A stretch of 10,677 nucleotides of DNA from Nitrososphaerota archaeon. Lineage in GTDB: Archaea; Thermoproteota; Nitrososphaeria; Nitrososphaerales; UBA183. A model generated the notes under the pieces. The model searched no databases. It was not told the origin of the DNA and saw only the letters and a program-made list of their open reading frames with translations. The DNA lies in assembly GCA_027886925.1 (NCBI GenBank), contig JAPCJN010000076.1:1-10677 (forward strand). The letters run 5' to 3'. A program made the translations under genes and the position numbers. Below are positions 1 to 4,416 of the stretch, piece after piece (the first letter of the stretch is position 1; the number at the start of each line of letters is the position of its first letter).

Positions 1-148
1 AGGTTGTCCCCAGGCCTTTGACACTCACCCCCACAGGCTTCGCCTTATACTCAAGCTGGAACAGTTAGGGTCCCCAGAGGGAAGGAAGGAAGGAGGAAGG
101 ACTACCGGACTAGCGCGTCACCGGGAATCGCGCCATGAATGGCGTGAT
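1..148. other. Gene-free left edge with GGAA-rich purine tract
   Basis: No coding region is supported here. A plus-strand frame is open from the window edge to about 178, but its translation is rich in Arg, Gly and Pro with no recognisable motif. The most visible feature is a purine-only tract at about 79-100 made of GGAA/GGA units. Read on the minus strand it is a pyrimidine (C/T) tract lying just past the stop of the small membrane-protein gene, so it could help end that transcript, since archaeal termination favours pyrimidine/T-rich tracts. A weak TATA-like element reading leftward (TATAAG on the minus strand, about 44-49) may serve a gene beyond the edge, but too little sequence remains to call one. 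Confidence 0.35.
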
Positions 149-469
149 TCAGGAGCGGCGAATCCATTCCCAAGGTAGCATGAAACCAAACATGGATTTC
201 TTCGACAGAATGCCGGCGAGGTCTAATGCCTGTCTCTTCGCCTTTGAAGCGGGATTCTCTTTGGATGCAGCCGCCCTCTCAATCGCGACGTTGCCGCGCC
301 AGATCCTGGCTATGGTGAAGCCGACGACCATCGTGACTATCGCTGCGAACGCGATTCTCGTGATGTCCGGTGTCGCACCAATAATTATGGCGTCCAGTAC
401 CACCAAGAAGGCCACCGAGGCTACCATGTTACGTCTCCATTTCTTAGGCGGCGACCGTGGGCGTTTCAA
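149..469 (-). CDS. Small membrane protein, two predicted TM helices, unknown function
   Basis: This encodes 106 residues of no family I recognise. The N terminus is strongly basic (KRPRSPPKKWRR). Two hydrophobic segments follow at about residues 15-31 and 37-57, joined by a short polar turn (GATPD). A charged, Ala/Lys-rich tail of about 45 residues ends in IRRS. The basic start suggests both ends face the cytoplasm, with the helices forming a hairpin. The TTG start at 469 is chosen because a TATA-like TTATAC element lies about 28 bases upstream, giving an almost leaderless transcript. An ATG 14 codons later (427) is preceded by GGAG at good spacing and is a real alternative that would leave 92 residues. 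The opposite strand is also open here, but its product has no coherent features. The hydrophobic pattern makes this a probable gene, not a certain one. Confidence 0.6.
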   Translation of the reverse strand: MKRPRSPPKKWRRNMVASVAFLVVLDAIIIGATPDITRIAFAAIVTMVVGFTIARIWRGNVAIERAAASKENPASKAKRQALDLAGILSKKSMFGFMLPWEWIRRS

Positions 470-494
470 CTCTCCTAATCATGCCAGGCTCGCC

Positions 495-500
495 GTATAA
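495..500 (-). promoter_or_regulatory. TATA-like element for the small membrane protein
   Basis: The minus strand reads CCTTATACGG here. Its centre is about 25-28 bases upstream of the TTG at 469, the usual archaeal TATA-to-transcription-start distance. This placement supports the upstream TTG start over the internal ATG. It is one base off a strong consensus box, so the call is tentative. Confidence 0.4.
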
Positions 501-553
501 GGTGTTACCCGCGTTGCTCTTTGGGGTCCCGTCCATGGGACATACGAGCGCTG

Positions 554-964
554 CTAATCCGCGTTAGAGTCGTTCTGCCAGAGCATCAGCAGGTTGCCTT
601 CCGAGTCCTTGAAGTAGGCGTTCGCCCCGAACGGTTCGTATGCGATCGGTCCGACTATCTTCGTGTCCTTGTTGCTCTTTTCGGCACGGCTGAACTTGAC
701 TCCCTTCCCCTTTAGTTCGGCGACGGCGCCCTTTATGTCGTCGACGATGAACGCCGAGTAGGCCAGTTCTCTTTTTTCGCGCTCCTCAGGAGCGACCAGC
801 CAGAATTCCTCTGTCCCTACCTTCACGGAAGCCCAAAAGTCTTTCATCTCCCCTTCCATGCGGCTGAGAACCTTCCCGCCGAGCGCCTCGGTGTAGAATT
901 TCACAGCCCTGTCCATGTTCCGGACCGGGACTATAGTCGCGTAGCCGCTGATTTTGGATGGCAA
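554..964 (-). CDS. VOC-superfamily (glyoxalase/bleomycin-resistance fold) protein
   Basis: This encodes 136 residues, the normal size for a single-chain VOC protein built from two beta-alpha-beta-beta-beta modules. Module one opens with ATIVPVRNMDRAVKFYTEALG, the typical strand followed by the 'D..A..FY...LG' helix. Module two opens with LAYSAFIVDDIKGAVAELKGKG. The chain ends with a conserved-looking strand pair, NAYFKDSEGNLLMLWQ, where 'DPDGN.LEL' is usual. Known VOC enzymes are glyoxalases, dioxygenases and antibiotic-sequestering proteins. Here the first-strand His ligand is replaced (Thr in ATIVPV) and the usual Glu after GN.L is Met. A canonical glyoxalase I metal site is therefore not apparent, and the substrate cannot be named. 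The start is a TTG at 964 with a good TATA box about 38 bases upstream; no ATG lies near. It is co-directional with the glycosyltransferase but has its own promoter. Confidence 0.85.
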   Translation of the reverse strand: MPSKISGYATIVPVRNMDRAVKFYTEALGGKVLSRMEGEMKDFWASVKVGTEEFWLVAPEEREKRELAYSAFIVDDIKGAVAELKGKGVKFSRAEKSNKDTKIVGPIAYEPFGANAYFKDSEGNLLMLWQNDSNAD

Positions 965-998
965 ATTCTTCGTCTCTCAGAGATTCCCGTCAACTTGG

Positions 999-1006
999 TA
1001 TATAAA
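999..1006 (-). promoter_or_regulatory. TATA box of the VOC gene
   Basis: The minus strand reads TTTATATA, a near-consensus archaeal TATA box. It lies in the 103-base gap between the glycosyltransferase stop and the VOC start. A transcription start about 25 bases downstream, near 977, would leave a leader of roughly a dozen bases before the TTG at 964. This is the best-formed promoter element in the window. Confidence 0.7.
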
Positions 1007-1067
1007 CGGGTTAGGGACAAAAAGGATAGCTCCAGACTTCAAGCGGCTTCGTCGGACCGGCCCTCGT

Positions 1068-2465
1068 CTACGACATGAACGCGAACGGGTTCACCGGGAA
1101 GTACATCATGAAGAACACGACCGCGGCGACAACCCAGAGCAAGATCAGGAGCCGTTCCGCCCGCACTCTGCCCCTTGCAGCGAAAGTCACAACGAGCGGG
1201 ACTCCCAGTGCCAAGCCGACATCGGTGTTCATGAAGTAGAACGCGTACTCGACCCTGTGGCTCACGAGAGAGATGTAGAAGAGGGGAAGGTAGGTGGCGG
1301 CTATCAAGCAGAGCGAGAGCATGTCGGCCTGGCCGGCCTTCCTTCGAACGAGTTTCCATGCGACGGTCGGGACGACGAGCCAGATGGAGAACCATACGAC
1401 CAAGTTCCCCATCCCCTGCCAGTCGATAGGATGGTAGCTGATCACGTGCACCGCCCCACCGTTGCCTACGGTCGATGTCACCGTGACCGTGCTGATGTAA
1501 TATGGGAGCGGGTCGATGTTGAATGGCAGGATCCACTCCCAAGGGTAGCAGTTCCACTGGTCGATCTTCCCGCATCCGACCAGCGACGACTGGTAGCTGA
1601 AGTAAAACGCAAAGTTCTGAAAGGGATTCGTCACGTAATTCGACCCTTCGGTAGTGGTCGTGGTCGTCGTCGTCGTGACGTTGGTGAGCGGGTTGGAAGA
1701 GACGACGACCTGGACGACGGCGGTTGTCGTCTCGTAGGGATGATATGCTACGTCATACCCCCAGAGCGGAAGCCCGACGACGACGGATACGATGATCAGA
1801 AACGCGAGGGCCTTCCTCCATTGTTCCGGTCGTCCTAACGGCTTGTTCTTTGCGTTCGTCCATAGGTGATAGATGACGAGGGCGATGAGGAAGAAAGCGC
1901 CGGTCTCCTTGCTGAGGATGCAAAGACCGAAGGCTAGTGCGGAGAGGTAGTATCGCTTCTTGAAGTACCCGAGGAACCCTGCGAGGGCGAAAAGGATGGG
2001 CGGCCCATCCAGCAGGAGGAGCGACGTGTGGATGAAGAAGACGTTCTCAAAGGCCAGCATCGAGGCGGCGAGGAGCGCCTTCTCCTTAGAGAAGAAGTGC
2101 CGGGCGAGCTCGTACATAAGAAAGACCGAGAGAGTACCGATGACTGCGTAGAGTATCCTCCATCCGAAGAAGTTGTCGCCGAAGATCACTATCCCGAGCG
2201 CGCCCCATATCTTGCCAAAGAACGGGTGCTCCACATTGGAAGGGACCCAATGCAGGATGTCGAGCGAAGCGGGAACGTAGTACGACTCGTCGAACACCTT
2301 CCCCGCTCCGTTGGAGGTGTCGGACGGGAATGACAGGGCGAAGAGGTGAAGGGCGAATATTATCAGCATAAGGTGGCCGATGTTGATCCCGCCCGCGAGC
2401 CTCACGATCGAGTCGAGCGCCTTGCTCTTCTCGCGCTCGGGAGGCGTCTCTAGCGCTGCACCCAA
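1068..2465 (-). CDS. PMT-family (GT39) membrane glycosyltransferase
   Basis: This encodes 465 residues and about ten membrane helices. It belongs to the PMT/ArnT-like GT-C group, which moves a sugar from a dolichyl/polyprenyl phosphate carrier to a protein or lipid outside the membrane. The family signature is clear. After the first helix (about residues 31-47) the outer loop carries FDESYYVPA (FDE at 58-60) with the acidic pair needed for catalysis in PMTs. EHPFFGK follows at 79-85, then helix-borne FFGWR, and LLLLDGPPILF at about 150-160 resembles the family's 'LD..L..F' segment. The middle outer loop contains a run of nine threonines (264-272) after a sequon Asn. The open frame continues upstream to 2510, but that start lies upstream of a TATA element at 2493-2500. 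I therefore place the start at the TTG at 2465. Being next to a sequon-rich surface protein, it could belong to surface glycosylation, but the acceptor is unknown. Confidence 0.88.
   Translation of the reverse strand: MGAALETPPEREKSKALDSIVRLAGGINIGHLMLIIFALHLFALSFPSDTSNGAGKVFDESYYVPASLDILHWVPSNVEHPFFGKIWGALGIVIFGDNFFGWRILYAVIGTLSVFLMYELARHFFSKEKALLAASMLAFENVFFIHTSLLLLDGPPILFALAGFLGYFKKRYYLSALAFGLCILSKETGAFFLIALVIYHLWTNAKNKPLGRPEQWRKALAFLIIVSVVVGLPLWGYDVAYHPYETTTAVVQVVVSSNPLTNVTTTTTTTTTEGSNYVTNPFQNFAFYFSYQSSLVGCGKIDQWNCYPWEWILPFNIDPLPYYISTVTVTSTVGNGGAVHVISYHPIDWQGMGNLVVWFSIWLVVPTVAWKLVRRKAGQADMLSLCLIAATYLPLFYISLVSHRVEYAFYFMNTDVGLALGVPLVVTFAARGRVRAERLLILLWVVAAVVFFMMYFPVNPFAFMS
1650..1676 (-). 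repeat. Threonine-codon run in the glycosyltransferase
   Basis: On the minus strand nine successive codons all specify Thr: four ACG, then ACC, ACG, ACC, ACT, ACC. The run sits in a predicted extracytoplasmic loop directly after an N-V-T sequon. The synonymous mixture at the distal end shows the run is not a freshly expanded pure triplet repeat. Such Thr stretches are typical flexible, O-glycosylatable linkers. Confidence 0.8.
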
Positions 2466-2492
2466 AACCGAGCACCTGCAGTCCTGAAACGA

Positions 2493-2500
2493 CATATAAG
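2493..2500. promoter_or_regulatory. Shared TATA element between divergent genes
   Basis: The sequence reads CATATAAG on the plus strand and CTTATATG on the minus strand, so it fits an archaeal TATA box in either orientation. Leftward, a transcription start near 2472 falls a few bases before the TTG at 2465. Rightward, a start near 2521 would give the membrane-protein gene a leader of about 25 bases. A GAAAC stretch just left of it (2486-2490) resembles a BRE for the rightward direction. Which direction dominates cannot be read from the sequence. Confidence 0.5.
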
Positions 2501-2546
2501 CTTCAAACAAGCTCCAATCCAGGGAATTGGCGTTCCTCCTTCAGTG

Positions 2547-3197
2547 ATGATGGCGATGCGACAGCTTTCCTTTGACAAGCTGCTGGAGACCCTAGTTCGC
2601 GCCTCCTACGTCGCGGCGCTCGTCGTCCTGCTGGCAGCGCTCTCCTTGACCTTTCAAGGTAGGCTTTGGGTGGCCCCGCTAGGAGGCATCTCCTCCGTCT
2701 CCGTAGGCTCGGTGTCCGTGCTCTACGCGCTGAGCGACTACAGGTTCAAGAGCGCGGGAATCACGGAGACAAAGTCGTTCGTCCTGGGGATACTCTTCTC
2801 GAACGCCTTCCTCCATTCCTACGAGATCATCAACAACGTGACGTTCGGGGTGCTCTTTACCGGAACCGAGGCAAGGATGTTGGTCCTTTGGCTCGTGATG
2901 ATGTCCCCGCTCCTGTTGGTGAGAGAGCAGCTGCAATTCAGGTGGACGAGCGCCGTCCTCCTGCTGGCCCTAGCATCGGTCTGGGCGGCGTGGGTGCTCT
3001 ACGGGTTTCCTCAGTACTATCTTCAGAGATATCCGCTCCCACGTGTCCTGGACACCTCCGACCCCTATCACCTAAGCCTCTGGTTCAACTTCGTCTCGAA
3101 GGCGATCCTCGCGGGGTTCTACGCCTCGATGCTGGCGCCGCTGAATTCGCTGAAGAGGGCGCTCGCTTTCGTGGCGTCGAGGTCCCGACCCGTCTAA
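2547..3197 (+). CDS. Polytopic membrane protein, about six TM helices, unknown function
   Basis: This encodes 216 residues of no family I recognise. Predicted membrane helices lie at about residues 18-36, 41-62, 77-104, 109-126, 134-153 and 178-198, so nearly the whole chain is in the membrane. The short N terminus and the C-terminal tail (SLKRALAF...SRSRPV) are basic, placing both ends in the cytoplasm by the positive-inside rule. Polar residues inside the third segment (SNAFLHSYEIINN) and the loop FPQYYLQRYPLPR could form a functional site, but no catalytic pattern is evident. GTG at 2544 and ATGs at 2547, 2550 and 2556 are all possible starts, and no strong ribosome-binding site picks one. 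It is divergent from the glycosyltransferase with a shared TATA element. It precedes the tubulin-like operon by 220 bases, and that operon has its own promoter, so a functional link is unproven. Confidence 0.8.
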   Translation: MMAMRQLSFDKLLETLVRASYVAALVVLLAALSLTFQGRLWVAPLGGISSVSVGSVSVLYALSDYRFKSAGITETKSFVLGILFSNAFLHSYEIINNVTFGVLFTGTEARMLVLWLVMMSPLLLVREQLQFRWTSAVLLLALASVWAAWVLYGFPQYYLQRYPLPRVLDTSDPYHLSLWFNFVSKAILAGFYASMLAPLNSLKRALAFVASRSRPV

Positions 3198-3265
3198 AAG
3201 CCGTTTCTTATCAACGGATTTATGTTCCTTGTCTAACTCTTATGGCGCTTTGGGTAATTTGCCGG

Positions 3266-3353
3266 CCTCCCGAGACTCATCGGGGAACGAAGTGGGAAGG
3301 TTCTTCGAAGGACCGAGTTTCGACCTCGAAGCGTGCGACCGGCCCGGTCACGT
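3266..3353 (+). other. Cluster of four consecutive hairpins; possible structured RNA
   Basis: The gap between the six-helix protein and the operon contains four back-to-back inverted repeats. The first, at 3268-3285, has a six-pair stem and loop GACTCA. The second, at 3299-3314, has a six-pair stem (GGTTCT/AGGACC, one G-U) with loop TCGA. The third, at 3317-3332, pairs GTTTCG with CGAAGC around loop ACCT. The fourth, at 3337-3349, pairs GACCG with CGGTC around loop GCC and extends by a GCGT/ACGT pairing across a two-base bulge that competes with the third stem. They lie upstream of the TATA box of gene A, so they would not be in that gene's leader. A TATA-like TTTATG at 3229-3234 could drive a separate small RNA. 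They could also terminate the upstream transcript, though no poly-T follows. I see no match to a tRNA, SRP RNA or C/D-box RNA. Confidence 0.3.
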
Positions 3354-3384
3354 CAGAGGAAACAGAGAACTGTCATTCCTAAGG

Positions 3385-3391
3385 CTTAAAT
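3385..3391 (+). promoter_or_regulatory. TATA box of the tubulin-like operon
   Basis: CTTAAAT, preceded by AAGG, lies about 27-33 bases before the TTG at 3418. The predicted transcription start is near 3412-3416, making the first gene almost leaderless. No other good promoter lies inside the four overlapping genes, so this is the likely main promoter for 3418-10400. It also fixes the start of gene A, because the open frame extends upstream past this box. Confidence 0.55.
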
Positions 3392-3417
3392 CGAGTTGTC
3401 GACCCAGTCCTCAAAGA

Positions 3418-4416
3418 TTGAAGAAATCACTCTCTTTTGCCGCTATTTTGTCTCTTCTTGCGATTTTGGTCCTTCCTGGGGTAGGCGTAACCCACGCCCA
3501 GGCCCAGAGCGGGTGGAACGCCACGGGTTGGGTCGTTTCTGCCTCGATCCGCGACACGACGGGGAATGCCAACCTCACTCAGGGACAGGCTCTCGAGGCC
3601 GGCGACGCTTACAACGCAACGCTGACCATCAAGGTTCCCAACACCTCGACGAGCACGCCACAGTTCCAAGTAAGTCTGGACCCCAAGATGGGCCCTGCGC
3701 CAGGGCAATCCCAATTCTGGTCTGTCCATACTGCACAGTATCAAGGATACAACGGCACGAGCTTCACAGGTGGGGCAAAGACTGTGACTTTTGCCTATGA
3801 TCAAGGCACAGTGGTGCTGTCAACCTATTTCCAGGTTCCAGTGAACTTCACCACCCCTTCGGGGAACCTCACCTCTAACTCCGGTGCCGTAATTCCTCAC
3901 ATGCACTTTGTCCAAGATAATGTGCCTCTTGTGTCGGTCGTTCCGGCCAGCTCGACAGGGACGGGTTCCCTTTCGGTGACCGTGCAAGACAAGGTGATTC
4001 AGGCTTACCTCACAGCCTACAACCAGACCGCGGACCTTTTGCCCACCGGAAAGATTCCTCAGGTTTACTCGCCTTTTGTGAGCTCCGTCATGGCCGAGGC
4101 CCAAGCCCTTTACAACCTCGGGTTCCCAGATCAAGGGACGACCCTCCTGGGAACGCTGACAAGTTCGACTTTCCCCTCTCCTCCCAATAACTCCCTGCAG
4201 ACTTACCTGCTGGTTGGTCTAGGCGCCGCCGTCGTTGTGATAGTGCTGTTGGCAGTCCTGATGCTGAGAAGCAGAGGCAAGACGGGCTTCTCGACAACGA
4301 TCGTGAGCCAGGTCCAGAAGGACCTAGCAGTCATCGAAGTGACAGCCGCTAAGTACGACAGGGCCATGGCGGACAAGCTAAAAGCACTGAGGAACAAGCT
4401 GGGTGAGGCGAGTTGA
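3418..4416 (+). CDS. Gene A: signal-peptide, sequon-rich ectodomain, single-TM membrane protein
   Basis: This encodes 332 residues of no recognised family. The start is a TTG followed by KKS and a hydrophobic core, with a likely signal-peptidase site after AQA (27-29). The ectodomain (about 30-260) is rich in Ser, Thr, Asn and beta-strand patterns and carries nine N-X-S/T sequons (for example NAT, NLT, NFT, NQT, NNS), as expected of an N-glycosylated archaeal surface protein. A single membrane helix spans about 262-284 (LLVGLGAAVVVIVLLAVLML), followed by basic RSRGK. A cytoplasmic tail of about 45 residues contains an amphipathic helix (VQKDLAVIEVTAAKYDRA). The topology is type I: outside receptor or anchor, short inside handle. 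The frame is open back to 3229, but that stretch has no coding character and contains the TATA box. Its TGA overlaps the TTG of the tubulin-like gene (TTGA), so the tail may contact that protein. Base composition looks somewhat less GC-rich than the downstream genes. Confidence 0.82.
   Translation: MKKSLSFAAILSLLAILVLPGVGVTHAQAQSGWNATGWVVSASIRDTTGNANLTQGQALEAGDAYNATLTIKVPNTSTSTPQFQVSLDPKMGPAPGQSQFWSVHTAQYQGYNGTSFTGGAKTVTFAYDQGTVVLSTYFQVPVNFTTPSGNLTSNSGAVIPHMHFVQDNVPLVSVVPASSTGTGSLSVTVQDKVIQAYLTAYNQTADLLPTGKIPQVYSPFVSSVMAEAQALYNLGFPDQGTTLLGTLTSSTFPSPPNNSLQTYLLVGLGAAVVVIVLLAVLMLRSRGKTGFSTTIVSQVQKDLAVIEVTAAKYDRAMADKLKALRNKLGEAS
4401..4408 (+). promoter_or_regulatory. Ribosome-binding site deciding the TTG start of the tubulin-like gene
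   Basis: GGGTGAGG contains GGTGA, complementary to the archaeal 16S rRNA 3' end, and sits four to seven bases before the TTG at 4413. No ATG or GTG lies in frame nearby, and the tubulin T1 loop begins only 18 codons later, so this site and the TTG together fix the start. Confidence 0.65.

Noticed and set aside
135..500. Plus-strand 121-codon open frame
   Set aside because: It is antisense to the minus-strand membrane-protein frame, which has a better N terminus, coherent helices and a placed TATA element.
954..1838. Plus-strand 294-codon open frame
   Set aside because: It is antisense to the clearly recognised PMT-family gene. Its product is dominated by Arg, Asp, Glu and Val in the way GC-rich shadow frames are.
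2466..2510. Upstream extension of the glycosyltransferase to a TTG at 2510
   Set aside because: The extension contains the only good TATA element, so the mRNA would begin after this codon. The added residues also look unlike family N termini.
2666..3382. Plus-strand 238-codon open frame
   Set aside because: It is a shadow in another frame of the six-helix membrane protein, with Arg-rich low-complexity translation.
3229..3417. Upstream extension of gene A to a TTG at 3229
   Set aside because: It would bury a perfect signal peptide about 63 residues inside the protein and contains the TATA box and hairpin cluster.
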